DNA of 13,915 nt from Zygnema cylindricum. Taxonomy: Eukaryota > Streptophyta > Zygnematophyceae > Zygnematales > Zygnemataceae. The translations under genes were made by a program, and so were the position numbers. How positions within the stretch are numbered: the stretch's first letter is position 1; the number at the start of each line of letters is the position of its first letter. Where the stretch lies: the NCBI GenBank assembly GCA_037447655.1, contig JBBHKE010002118.1:256019-269933 (forward strand). Reading direction: 5' to 3'. Of the stretch, positions 1-8,354 are shown one piece after another. The notes beneath the pieces were generated by a model. It was not told where the DNA came from, made no database searches, and saw only the letters and a list, made by a program, of their open reading frames with translations.

Positions 1-284
1 TCTCGTCCCTCTGCCGCATCCCCTCCTGGTTTTGCGGCGTGCCCTTCCCCGCCCCCCGCCCCGGGCTGGTCTTCGGCCTCGCATCGGGCCTTGGGTGGGC
101 GGCGAGGGCGACAGTGCAGGCGGGCGAACTGCTGCCAGGAGGAGTGGTGGGGGGGTGCGGCTGGCTTGGCTTGTGGCACGTGTGGAGGGAGAGCTGGCGG
201 CCGGCTGGACGGAGAGAGCAAAGCGAGGAGAGAAGCCGGGGAGCCAGAGAACGGAGGGAGGAGGTAAAGGGACGCCCAGGCCAT
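1..284 (-). CDS. mTERF-family protein copy A, N-terminal part (runs off the left edge)
   Basis: This is the 5' end of a second mTERF gene, read leftward from an ATG at 284-282 and open to the window edge, about 94 codons. Positions 1-260 are base-for-base identical to 7492-7751 of the intact gene, so it encodes the same Ser/Ala/Pro-rich leader and the start of the Gly/Glu-rich linker. The first residues read MAWASLYLLPPFSG against MAMASLCLPPFSG in the intact copy: one extra in-frame codon, and the second in-frame Met has become Trp. The frame is intact throughout the visible part. The leader suggests import into chloroplasts. The mTERF repeats themselves would lie outside the window, so whether this copy is functional cannot be judged here. 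Confidence 0.8.
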   Translation of the reverse strand, partial: MAWASLYLLPPFSGSPASLLALLSPSSRPPALPPHVPQAKPAAPPHHSSWQQFARLHCRPRRPPKARCEAEDQPGAGGGEGHAAKPGGDAAEGR

Positions 285-879
285 TTGATTGCCAAGGGGG
301 AGAGAGAGAGACGAAAAGAATTGTAGCGAGGGAATGGTCGTGATGGGAGAGATGAAAATAGAAGTGTCCTTGAGGAAAGTGCTGTCTAAAAGTCTAAAAT
401 TTGAACAATTCTGACGGCCGTCTACTTAAACGGCAAAGTCAACGATCTTTTGAAAGGCGCGTCGGACAGGAATTCAAATGTTTCCGAACATCGGTTCTAA
501 ACTTCTAACCGAGTAGAATTATCGAACTTGTTACGTGCAGTGGTTTGCCAGTAAGAAAGTTTCACCGTAATTTTAGCTGCTAGCAACACTCATCTGAAGT
601 CTGAACTAGAGTGAGTATCACTGAGAGCCACATAAAAATGTACTCTGTTCATCAAAAATTCAAAACTGGTCTACTGCTGATGTAACGTCGACAAACAAAA
701 TCGACAGTCCAGCATCGGCTGCGCTTCACATCGTCAAGTCGATCCTCGATCGGGATCAAAACATGGCAAGTTTAACATCGACGTTTCGGCCATTCTATTG
801 AAATCACCAAAATCGTATACATCGGTAGGCAAAAATTATCGGCGCATCAAATTCCGGCCCGCGAGGCTATGCAACGCTA
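285..879. other. Upstream flank of mTERF copy A, diverged paralogue of 7773-8300
   Basis: No gene is visible. The stretch aligns along its length with the upstream flank of the intact gene but with many substitutions and indels. The region next to the start codon is GA-rich on this strand, so the transcript would have a CT-rich 5' leader. Better conserved islands are 411-445 (matching 7873-7907) and 768-877 (matching 8191-8300), the latter sharing the phrase aagtttaacatcgacgtt. These islands are the best candidates for promoter elements in copy A. No clear TATA box stands out. Confidence 0.6.
417..434. promoter_or_regulatory. Conserved palindromic motif upstream of mTERF copy A
   Basis: The sequence gccgtctacttaaacggc has 5-bp inverted arms (gccgt/acggc) around an AT-rich centre. 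It matches 17 of 18 bases at 7879-7896 although the surrounding flanks are strongly diverged. It lies about 135 bp upstream of the copy A start codon. A role as a core promoter or factor-binding site is inferred from conservation only. Confidence 0.4.
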
Positions 880-1085
880 CACTGCGAATCGCTATTAGCG
901 TTAATCACGCTAATGCGGCGCCCCGAAATTTTAATCCTAATTCTTAAGTAGAGTAATTAAAAAAACCCTAAAAACCAAATTAGAGTGACTGGTTTCCTTG
1001 AAAATCCCAACTCCCAATTAGCGTTAATCACACTAATTGTTCTTTGACACTAGCTATTTGTTAACGCTAATAGCGATTCGCGGTG
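880..1085. mobile_element. TA-flanked MITE, 206 bp, in the copy A upstream flank
   Basis: The ends are near-perfect inverted repeats of about 24 bp, starting CACTGCG on the left and CACCGCG on the right and sharing the core CGAATCGCTATTAGCGTTAA. The element is bounded by TA at 878-879 and 1086-1087. Copy B lacks it: near 8300 the flanks join directly (gcaacgct then ggatccactgtg), which is the expected empty site. It has no coding capacity. A TA target duplication fits Tc1/mariner-type or possibly PIF/Harbinger-type mobilisation, but the TIR was not assigned to a named family. Confidence 0.8.
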
Positions 1086-1460
1086 TAGACTCACTGTATA
1101 CGATTACTTGAATTTATATGGAACACAATGTATTTCACTCTAACACCATTATGGGATACTAGGAAAAAATAGTCTCTGACTGTTGGAACGCCTTTCCCTC
1201 AACTTCCCTTCATGTTTTTTTTGTTTTTTTTTACAATGCCTTCACATGATAGTCAAACGGGTACAAAGGGGTGTAACATACTTACCCAGGCTTTATCTTA
1301 ACCTACATGTTGAAATTGAAAAACAGAGAGGTCGATTGATTCCCGATTTCAGACTATTTAAAAGAAATCTAACAACATTAGTTGATCAACCATTTGCAAC
1401 TTAACTTGATCGACCATTTGCAGTTTCCTGTTCTTTTTTTCGTGACTCATATATATCTAG
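1086..1460. other. Diverged paralogous flank, copy A side
   Basis: No gene is visible. The first 55 bp match 8300-8354 and the rest matches 8895-about 9250, for example ggctttatcttaaccta, cccgatttcagactatt and tatatctagtagtgacgaaa. The TA at 1141-1142 is the empty counterpart of the MITE site used in copy B. Short open frames here are not conserved as proteins between the two copies. Confidence 0.6.
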
Positions 1461-2477
1461 TAGTGACGAAAGTATTGAATGACTTTCCCACGCAAAGAAA
1501 AAAAATCAATATTGTCTTTTCCCCTCTTCTCTTGTTTTTGTCTCGTTTTTGCCAACAAATAAATGTGTATATAAAGAACCAATGAAGACTTACCGAACCG
1601 GTCAAAACAGTTGTCTCAACGGTTGGAGCCTTCCAATATATTTAACCCATACAGGGAAACGTTTCGAATCGGAAAAACGTTTGATCATTTTACAATGTAT
1701 TTTAAAGACTTCCAGTTGGTGAAAAGAGAAAGTAATTCCGAATTTTTCCCTTTGGAACAGGATACCTACCTTCCTGAAATCCAAAGTCAACCATTTCGAG
1801 CGACCCGGAAGAAGAGGGAAATGGAGAGAAGATAAGATAGAAGAAACCCAAAAGTAGAAAGGTAGTCTCTTATATTAGCTTTGTAGTCGAATTATAGTCA
1901 AGGGCCCACAAGGCAAAAGTACAAATGTTGGAACAATCTAAATTTGTGAATTAAGCTTATTTTTACTTCCTTTGCTAAAATTTGTATGCTGAAAAACAAA
2001 TGCAAACAAATGGAGAGTGGTAATTTCTTCTATCTTTCTCGTGAAGCTTTTACACTCTCTAAAACGTATAGCAATCATGATCAATTCTAATAATAATAAA
2101 AAAAATGCAGTCGAATGATGTAATTCCACCTGGACAATTTTTGCCATTAAACGCACAACACGTACTAAACTAAGTGCACTCAACAAATTACATGCTACAG
2201 CTTTCAAGACATTCCGTAGTGCAATTCTGTACGATCCGACACGATTCCGTAATGTAGCGAGAATCATTAAAAATCGCTAGTTCCAATATCTTCCAGAATC
2301 GTAAACCCAACATTCCCACTCCATGCTATGAGGGATTTCAATTGTACCATAAAGAAGAGGTTGTCACACTTATGACCTAACAAACATAGGAGAAACAGTG
2401 TAAAAAATGGCTCTTCATTAGCACTTACACATTTCAATCTTTGAGAATACCCCATGACGCTACCATAGACTAAGCTA
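1461..2477. other. Copy-A-specific stretch with no recognised gene
   Basis: This kilobase has no counterpart in copy B, which has only about 190 bp in the same place. It is AT-rich. An open plus-strand frame at 1611-1835 lacks an ATG at its start and has no recognisable motif. Two adjoining minus-strand frames (2267-2455 and 1938-2267) are short and unrecognised. It may be an insertion in copy A or sequence deleted from copy B. No terminal repeats spanning it were found. Confidence 0.5.
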
Positions 2478-2692
2478 CACCGTGTTCACTATTAGTGTTA
2501 ATCATTTTTTCGCCACTTAGAACATCTTTTCTTTGTACACACTTGTCGGATTACAGATCTAACGGTTGCGATTGAAAGCAAGATTCTCACCTTACCATTG
2601 GTGGTCTCCATGTGAAAATCGGACAAGTGCGTACGGAGAAAAGATGTTTTAAGTGGAAAAAAAATTATTAACACTAATAGGGATACACGGGG
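2478..2692. mobile_element. TA-flanked MITE, 215 bp, with long imperfect terminal inverted repeats
   Basis: The left arm starts CACCGTG and the right arm, read on the other strand, CCCCGTG. Both continue through CTATTAGTGTTAAT and further into ccactta.aacatctttt and cacttgtc, giving roughly 80-bp imperfect arms around a centre of about 55 bp. TA lies at 2476-2477 and 2693-2694. The core CTATTAGTGTTAA relates it to the elements at 880-1085 and 8355-8894. A transcript would fold into a long hairpin. Copy B keeps only the right-hand tip (9446-9473), so the insertion probably predates the duplication or conversion of this block. Confidence 0.75.
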
Positions 2693-3856
2693 TACTGATA
2701 CTGCCCCGTGACCAATCCCAATATCTCTCCAAACTCCAAAAAAAAAAGACCTTACCATCATCATATGTCATCTTCAAATTTATAATTGCAACCAAACCAC
2801 CACCATAAGCTTCGCCATTGTCATTTCACGTCAAATTTTTATATCAGGAACATGATTGGTTTATGGCACAGGCATGGAATGAAATTCCCTTTGATAATGT
2901 TTTCAAACACAGAGAAAAAAAACAAAGCAGGAAACTACGTCAAATAAATATCGGAGGACAATATTGATGCTATCCAAGTCACAGTCTGAACAACACAATA
3001 ACATACAATTATGTATGAGAAAAAAAAATAAGATTACTTTTCTTTGCAACAGTTTTGAGTTGACTTTGGTGTAGCTTGCAAAATTTCTGGTTACCAATCA
3101 TTTCAATTTTTATTAATCACAAAGATTCCCACAGGAACTGATCCTGCCCGAATTTGACGGGGGACTTAATTGCACAAAAAAAATCGTCGACAAAAACCTG
3201 TTTTGTTTTTGTCTAAATTGACCAAGAACAACTAACAAACTAGATAATTCACCTGTATTAGATCTTTGTACATCTTCTATGTTCCCGACAATAAAACTCC
3301 AAAGTTACCACATGGAGAAATAGTCACAACTCACAATTCAATAAAACTGCTAACCCGAGGGAGATTGAAGTGATGGAATAGAACTGCTTCCGGCATTCAA
3401 AAGCTGGATATATTCATCGGATATACACTCGGTAAATCCTCCCACACAAGTACCAAAAACTGTATAAAATCTTCATCAAAATTGACTACTAGGTGTGTTT
3501 TAGGTTTGATAAGATTGAAAAACTTTTATGTTTGAGAATAGGCAGAACAAGCCGCCGAAAGACTAACAAACTGCAGGTCACTGAGTTTTGGTAACAAACT
3601 ATTTCAGTTAGTAAGTCAAAGGCGAATCTTGCCCTGATCGTTATCACTTTCCACTCATTGTTTACATTTTGAAACAATCCCGAAAAATTATGGGACTAGG
3701 TTACACACAAAACAGTCAGGCTGAGTCAAATTGCCGTATGAAGACGGAGAAAAACTGACACAGCACAAAAATGTAATCAGGCAAAAATATTGATAGAGAA
3801 AATAACTTGTTAACCGGAAAAACTCAGGTGCTTCTCACCTCACTAATTTGCCTCAA

Positions 3857-4063
3857 TTAAAAATCTTTAAAACCTCGAAAATCCTCGCAATTATCTGATA
3901 GAGCCATTCGTTCCCAACCGCACGCCTTTAATTCCTCCACTTTATCCTCGATACCACAGTTTTGACGTTTAACTGTGAAACCAAAATATCAACCAACCAC
4001 AACCAGAAAAATATCACGAGAAGTCATATTCCTAAAACTAATAAATGGACTCAGGATTTCCAT
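3857..4063 (-). pseudogene. Broken counterpart of the 68-codon frame at 10560-10766
   Basis: The frame has the same start, stop and length as 10560-10766, but a TGG codon is replaced by TGA at 3989-3991, and several clustered substitutions change amino acids near the end. The pattern gives no sign of protein-level constraint. If this were the last exon of a spliced gene, the acceptor-like tract ending tttcacag would place the TGA in an intron, but no upstream exon was identified. Treat it as a probable non-gene. Confidence 0.25.
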
Positions 4064-4170
4064 CTATAACATGTTTACGTCAAAGAGAAGTTCATTTCAA
4101 AACATGTGAATTCTCAGCTTCTTTAATACAGTGTATAAGGGCAATTCTAAATGTTTCCTGTATTCCATAC

Positions 4171-4173
<3 letters not shown>

Positions 4174-4214
<41 letters not shown>
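4174..4214. repeat. (TA)n microsatellite, 41 bp
   Basis: An uninterrupted alternating TA tract at the same place within the duplicated block as the 70-bp tract at 10878-10947. The length difference reflects repeat expansion or contraction after duplication. The frames through it that read as Tyr-Ile repeats are artefacts. Confidence 0.95.
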
Positions 4215-4217
<3 letters not shown>

Positions 4218-4484
4218 TTACAGAAACCAGAGAACCTCACCATCGATTAACGTTTAAAAAATGGAGAACTCCTGACCCGTACCTACCTAAGTCTAATGAC
4301 GTACTCGAATAAAATGGGGAGAGTAACTTTTTTTACGTCAACCAAACGAAAAGTTGTTCCATTTCTTTACAGCCTAGGCATGGTTCTAAACTTGTGATAA
4401 GTTGAGAAACTGCCGAAAAACAAGTTGTCAAATGTCAAATTGTGTGGACGGTACCACATGAACATGAGTAACTCAAAACATAAA

Positions 4485-4654
4485 TCCTATGTACAGTAAA
4501 GAAAAGTTGAAAGAACCAACAACGTTTTCATCGTACTCGCTAAAACCAACATGGTAAAATTTGACATCGATGCATTTGCAGATGACGAGTCTGTTTCGTC
4601 CAAAGTTGTTGTTTTGAATGGAGGAAAAGGGCAATTTCTGCACATCACCAGCTT
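4485..4654. other. Short unassigned spacer at the duplication junction
   Basis: This lies between the end of the distal duplicated block (4484) and the beginning of the recognisable paralogous 3' flank (about 4655). Nothing recognisable is seen in it. A duplication breakpoint should lie in or near this stretch. Confidence 0.4.
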
Positions 4655-5364
4655 ATTAATCTCTCACCAAAAATCTACGTCATTTGCAAAAGCCAAATAA
4701 ACTTCTCTATTTTTACTCTATTCATTTTCAGCCCTAATTTGAGAGAGAAACCCATGTAAAAACAACGTCACAAAACGTCGACTGCCTCTGCAAAAAACAA
4801 CAAAAAAGTTGATGACTGTATTTCCAGTCGGTTGTGCTAGATAATAAAAAAGATATCCCATAGCAAAAACATGATAATTCGTCAGTGCACCCTTTTCCAA
4901 ATCTACACAACGCCATCCCACATTTAATCACACACTTACTGGAAGGTTATCTTTAAATTTCTGACAATGTGGTTTCCTCAAGTCTTCCCTTTCTCAAGTC
5001 TTCCCTTTCTCAAGTCTTCCCTTCCTCAAGTCTTAGGGGTTTCGAGCAACGAGAGAGGGATCAAGCGAATTCAAAAGGTATTAACTTGTGACAATCCAAG
5101 GAAAAAACATTGGTTCACACATCCCTTCACATTCCCTTCATCCTCGGCTCTGCAAAGAAGCACATATAGTTCACTATTTCCTCGTTGATAACCAAATACA
5201 GTGATTTTGACGTGGCCTACATTGTTATTGCCTCGCCGCGGGGCAAAAAGTGAAATAATTGCCAATGGAATAATGTTTGGGATGACAACCACACATTTAC
5301 ACAAACGCCGACGGAAAACATGAAGGACAACAAACATCTTCCACAGCAAGGCTTAGTACATAAC
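4655..5364. repeat. Diverged copy of an mTERF 3' flank (matches about 5800-6455)
   Basis: Collinear short matches link this stretch to the sequence just downstream of the intact gene: aaataaac followed by ctaat at about 4697 and 5840, gcatccca/gccatccca next to cttac, aacttgtga at 5083 and 6167, and ggcaaaaagtg at 5242 and 6385. The offset changes from about 1141 to 1084 and then 1143, explained by the minisatellite at 4977-5035 on one side and an extra insertion of about 59 bp on the other. It abuts the mTERF relic at 5378, exactly where a gene's 3' flank should be. No gene is visible in it. Confidence 0.6.
4977..5035. repeat. 16-bp minisatellite, about 3.6 copies
   Basis: The unit ctcaagtcttcccttt is repeated at 4977, 4993 and 5009, with a partial fourth copy from 5025. 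The paralogous flank at about 6110-6130 lacks the expansion. Confidence 0.9.
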
Positions 5365-5377
5365 AATGGAATGAGTG

Positions 5378-5640
5378 AGCACACATTTTTAAACTCTGTA
5401 AACATTTTGCAACCAAATACCATCTTTGCTGAATTGAAGATTGTCCAAAGGGAATGGCAATTTCCCATAAAATTTGCCTTCACAACAGCATCACGATGTC
5501 GATTCATCATTTTTCAAGGCATAGTTTTAAAACTCGTGGTTCTGCGGTCAAACAAGAATAACAAAAATGAACTTGTGAAAGATGATAGGACATGATCCTG
5601 ATACCACATATTTGCAAAAACGAACCATTACGCAACAAAG
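5378..5640 (-). pseudogene. Decayed C-terminal mTERF relic
   Basis: Read on the minus strand, this stretch aligns with the last ~80 codons of the intact mTERF gene. Tracts such as cttgaaaa, gatgc and gtgaaggcaaat match cttgaaaa, gatgcc and atgaaggcaaaa. In one frame the residues DAVVKA...N....L..IF......F line up without gaps with DALMKA...N....L..IF......F of the functional protein (residues 391-416). The tract is one base shorter near the LEK motif, which shifts the frame, and a TGA follows. Upstream similarity (to the GYSW..LNPKLEFL region) is fainter and fades near 5640. It sits before a diverged mTERF 3' flank (4655-5364), which independently supports its being the tail of a third gene copy. 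The N-terminal two thirds is absent. Confidence 0.62.
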
Positions 5641-5799
5641 AAAATTTGTAAGAATTGTGACTATTTCATTAAATTCTTTAGATATTACTCATGATGAAGA
5701 AAAACATGTGCATCTTCGGCTGTTCACTATGTCTTCCACCAAGATAAACCTTTGAAAAGGGGAAAAGGAAAATATTTGCAGGAAAGAAATCTAAAGTTT
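5641..5799. other. Unassigned sequence between the mTERF relic and the next 3' flank
   Basis: No gene, repeat or convincing mTERF similarity is seen. It presumably contains the junction that truncated the relic. Confidence 0.35.
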
Positions 5800-6482
5800 T
5801 AACGTAACAATTGACATTCAACTCTTCTTTGTACAAACTAAATAAACTCCTAAAAATCTAATTTCATTCTATTGCAAACCTAATGTAAGAGCAAAAGCCT
5901 AGAAGCCTAAATAGACAATGTCAAATAAATTTGAATAATTCATCAAAAAACAACATGAAATTGGAGTTTCTAGGGACAATTACTTCTAAGACAAGGAGAC
6001 CTCTGCCAGAAGGAAAAAATGCATCCTTCCTCGTCCCCCACCTTCTACACAATAGCATCCCACTTACATCACAAATTTACTAACACGTTATCCTCAGAAA
6101 CTTTGGCAATCTAGGTATCCCTCACCTCCATAACACGTGAGCAATCAAGCAAATTTAGGATGTCCTAACTTGTGATTGTGGAAGAGCACCTCAACACACA
6201 ACAACACAGCGACATGTGTTTTCGTACTCTGTTCAGATTCTCTTCATCTGCATCTCTAGAAGCACAAACATGAAGTGGTACACAAGATGAAAAGAGCATA
6301 TAAAAGATTCAAAAACAATGATTCCACAATGTTCCGGAAACCGACTACAATGATCGGCTTTCGTTTTTCATAGCCTCACCAAGTGGCAAAAAGTGGAATG
6401 AGAACCCATGGAAAACACGAAAACTTCAAATACCTTCCCAAGTAGGCTAAAATCATAATGAGAGAGTGCAAGACTATCGCAC
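5800..6482. other. 3' flank of the intact mTERF gene (paralogue of 4655-5364)
   Basis: This non-coding stretch lies directly downstream of the mTERF stop codon (the gene is read leftward) and should contain the 3' UTR and poly(A) site. I see no canonical AATAAA on the minus strand, which is common for plant genes. Up to about 6455 it is a diverged direct repeat of 4655-5364, so the 3' flank was duplicated with the gene. Confidence 0.6.
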
Positions 6483-7772
6483 TCACACATTACTACACAT
6501 TAAAGAAACGCCAAATCTCTTTTCAAATGCCTCGTTTGATGGACCGAAGATGGCTTGTAAAGGATAGTCATTACTCTCTTTTTTTGCCTTCATCAGGGCA
6601 TCATAACGTGGCTTCAATCGCTTTTCAAGAGAGAATCCAAGAATCGTTGGGTAGGCAGCCACGTCCGCTATGCTGCGTCCCATTTCCTTCACCAAAAACT
6701 CCAATTTAGGATTGAGGGTATCCCACGAGTAGCCTAAAAGTGCTGAGCAAGATTGAATCACTTTCAGGGATTTCTCTTCTCCGAAATGTTGTTGAAGCTG
6801 TTTGTACGTGTGTTCCATTGTGGAAGTTGGAGCTATGAGAATCGACGGTCGCTTCAACAAAAGCCGTTTTGCAATGTCATTGCCAAACAACTCTTGTAGC
6901 CCTTTGACCCTTTGTTGCAATGCTTGGTGGTCGTTACAACCAAGGATAGGAAATTTTGAGAGAATAGCTACACCGAGTGGATCAGGGAAAATGGCTTTGA
7001 CTCCATCTATCCCTTCTCTCAAAGTGTTTTCACTACTTGATAATATGATTGGGTACTTCTCCAACACACAAGCAGTGATGGGCACATCTAGACTCGCCCA
7101 CAGCTGCAATTTGGACTCAAGAGTGGCAGGAAGAAAGCTTACGATCGCAGGGTACCTAGAAACCAATTTTCCCAAATTTTGCACTTTCAAAGTGCCTTGG
7201 AGATAGTTGAGTACGGATTCATGTTGCACGTCACGATCAGAAAGAAAACTTCGATTTGGACGATAATCTCTTTCCAAAGCTTTAAAAAACTGTTGTGATT
7301 CGATTCCATACCTACTGAAAATGGCCGCCTTCCTAAGAATATGCTGTTTGTTTTTCACAAGGGCGACAGAATGTTTCTTCAAAAGCCGCTCCAACTGCGG
7401 CTTGGAGCACCCCAGACTCAGCAGAATCTTCGTGACATCTGCCACGTCAGCTTCTGGCCCTGCCTCGTGCTCTCTCCCCCTTGCCACGTGGTCTCGTCCC
7501 TCTGCCGCATCCCCTCCTGGTTTTGCGGCGTGCCCTTCCCCGCCCCCCGCCCCGGGCTGGTCTTCGGCCTCGCATCGGGCCTTGGGTGGGCGGCGAGGGC
7601 GACAGTGCAGGCGGGCGAACTGCTGCCAGGAGGAGTGGTGGGGGGGTGCGGCTGGCTTGGCTTGTGGCACGTGTGGAGGGAGAGCTGGCGGCCGGCTGGA
7701 CGGAGAGAGCAAAGCGAGGAGAGAAGCCGGGGAGCCAGAGAACGGAGGGAGGCACAGGGACGCCATGGCCAT
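6483..7772 (-). CDS. mTERF-domain protein, probably chloroplast-targeted
   Basis: A complete, intron-less frame of 429 residues. Residues 1 to about 66 are rich in Ser, Ala, Pro and basic residues with almost no acids, as in a plastid transit peptide, ending near KARC/EAED. Residues 68-112 form a Gly/Glu-rich linker. Residues 113-410 carry helical mTERF repeats: the hallmark Pro-hydrophobic motifs fall at P208, P241, P275, P309 and P375 with 32-34-residue spacing, and the fifth repeat has Ser343 (SALLGYS) at that position. LNPKLEFLVKEMG and LGFSLEKRLKPR are typical late-repeat sequences. mTERF proteins bind organelle nucleic acid and act in transcription termination, intron splicing or RNA maturation; the exact target cannot be inferred. 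Two in-frame ATGs occur (7772 and 7766); the second has the stronger context (GCCATGG). Copy A and a relic of a third copy lie alongside. Confidence 0.93.
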   Translation of the reverse strand: MAMASLCLPPFSGSPASLLALLSPSSRPPALPPHVPQAKPAAPPHHSSWQQFARLHCRPRRPPKARCEAEDQPGAGGGEGHAAKPGGDAAEGRDHVARGREHEAGPEADVADVTKILLSLGCSKPQLERLLKKHSVALVKNKQHILRKAAIFSRYGIESQQFFKALERDYRPNRSFLSDRDVQHESVLNYLQGTLKVQNLGKLVSRYPAIVSFLPATLESKLQLWASLDVPITACVLEKYPIILSSSENTLREGIDGVKAIFPDPLGVAILSKFPILGCNDHQALQQRVKGLQELFGNDIAKRLLLKRPSILIAPTSTMEHTYKQLQQHFGEEKSLKVIQSCSALLGYSWDTLNPKLEFLVKEMGRSIADVAAYPTILGFSLEKRLKPRYDALMKAKKESNDYPLQAIFGPSNEAFEKRFGVSLMCSNV

Positions 7773-8354
7773 CGGATGGCTAAGGGGGAATGAGAGAGAG
7801 ATGAGAGATGAGACGGAAGAGTTATCCAGGAAAGAGGAGTCTAAATTCTAAAAGTCTATACTGGGAGAAATTTTGCCGGCCGTCTAATTAAACGGCGAAG
7901 CCAACCTTCCTTTGAAAGTCGTGCTGGACAGGGACTGCAAATGCTACCGTACAGTAATACAGTTCAGCACTCATGTGAACAAGAATTGTTAAAACGTGAA
8001 CTCCAATAGCCACGTACTTTACTGAACTGTGACATACCATGGAATGAACCTTGCGCCATATGGCGTCAGCCGTCACGTCATGAAAACTGGTCTATTTCCG
8101 ATGTACAATAGCATCGACAAACAGAATCGCCTGCAAATGAAATTGTCACGTCGAAATTATATCGGAATAAATAACATAATTAACATTGATAAGTTTAACA
8201 TCGACGTTCGGACCATTTGTTTAAAATCATCAACGTCGTACACATCGGAGGCAAAAACTATCGGCGCGTCAGACTTTGGTCCGATATGCAATGCAACGCT
8301 GGATCCACTGTGAACTGTTACTTCAGTTTATATTGAACAAGATCCTCTTTCACT
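7773..8354 (-). promoter_or_regulatory. Upstream region of the intact mTERF gene
   Basis: This non-coding flank presumably holds the promoter. On the gene's strand the first 60 bp are CT-rich (runs of tctctc), as in many plant 5' leaders. Similarity to the copy A flank (285-879, then 1086-1140) is patchy, with conserved islands at 7873-7907 and 8191-8300. The end of the stretch, 8300-8354, corresponds to the sequence after the copy A MITE, so the junction near 8300 is the empty site of that MITE. The transcription start cannot be placed. Confidence 0.5.
7879..7896. promoter_or_regulatory. Conserved palindromic motif upstream of the intact mTERF gene
   Basis: The sequence gccgtctaattaaacggc has 5-bp inverted arms and an AT-rich centre, and lies about 105-125 bp upstream of the start codon. 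It matches the copy A motif at 417-434 in 17 of 18 bases inside otherwise diverged flanks. It is a candidate core promoter or binding site, inferred from conservation. Confidence 0.4.

Larger units (their letters stand above)
2693..4484. repeat. Duplicated block, copy A (paralogue of 9474-11217)
   Basis: The whole block aligns collinearly with 9474-11217 at roughly 95-96% by eye (about 22 differences in the first 590 bp). Both copies share a TA microsatellite. The main differences are a 66-bp segment at 3277-3342 missing from copy B and the microsatellite length. No protein-coding gene is convincing. The one frame worth noting is 3857-4063 on the minus strand. After 4484 the two copies diverge apart from a short shared gtaca.taaa, so this marks one end of the duplicated unit. 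Confidence 0.9.

Noticed and set aside
1611-1835. Plus-strand 74-codon open stretch in the copy-A-specific region
   Set aside because: It starts at TTG, which is not a normal nuclear start, has no recognised motif, and has no counterpart in copy B.
1461-2477. Copy-A-specific kilobase considered as an inserted LTR or DNA transposon
   Set aside because: No long terminal repeats, terminal inverted repeats or transposon proteins were seen at its edges or inside.
2903-3097. Minus-strand frame conserved in both duplicated blocks (also 9690-9887)
   Set aside because: The conservation is no higher than in the surrounding non-coding duplicated sequence. The Cys/Phe-rich composition follows from AT-rich bases.
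3277-3342. 66-bp segment present in only one duplicated block, considered as a small mobile element
   Set aside because: It has no inverted ends or target duplication. A simple deletion in the other copy explains it.
4045-4257. Open frames reading Tyr-Ile repeats (also 10854-11045)
   Set aside because: They are translations of the TA microsatellite.
7321-7851. Long plus-strand open frames over the mTERF 5' region (also 7341-7793, 7481-7783, and 32-343 at the left edge)
   Set aside because: They lie antisense to the GC-rich leader of the mTERF genes and arise from its base composition. The minus-strand product has clear domain structure and they do not.
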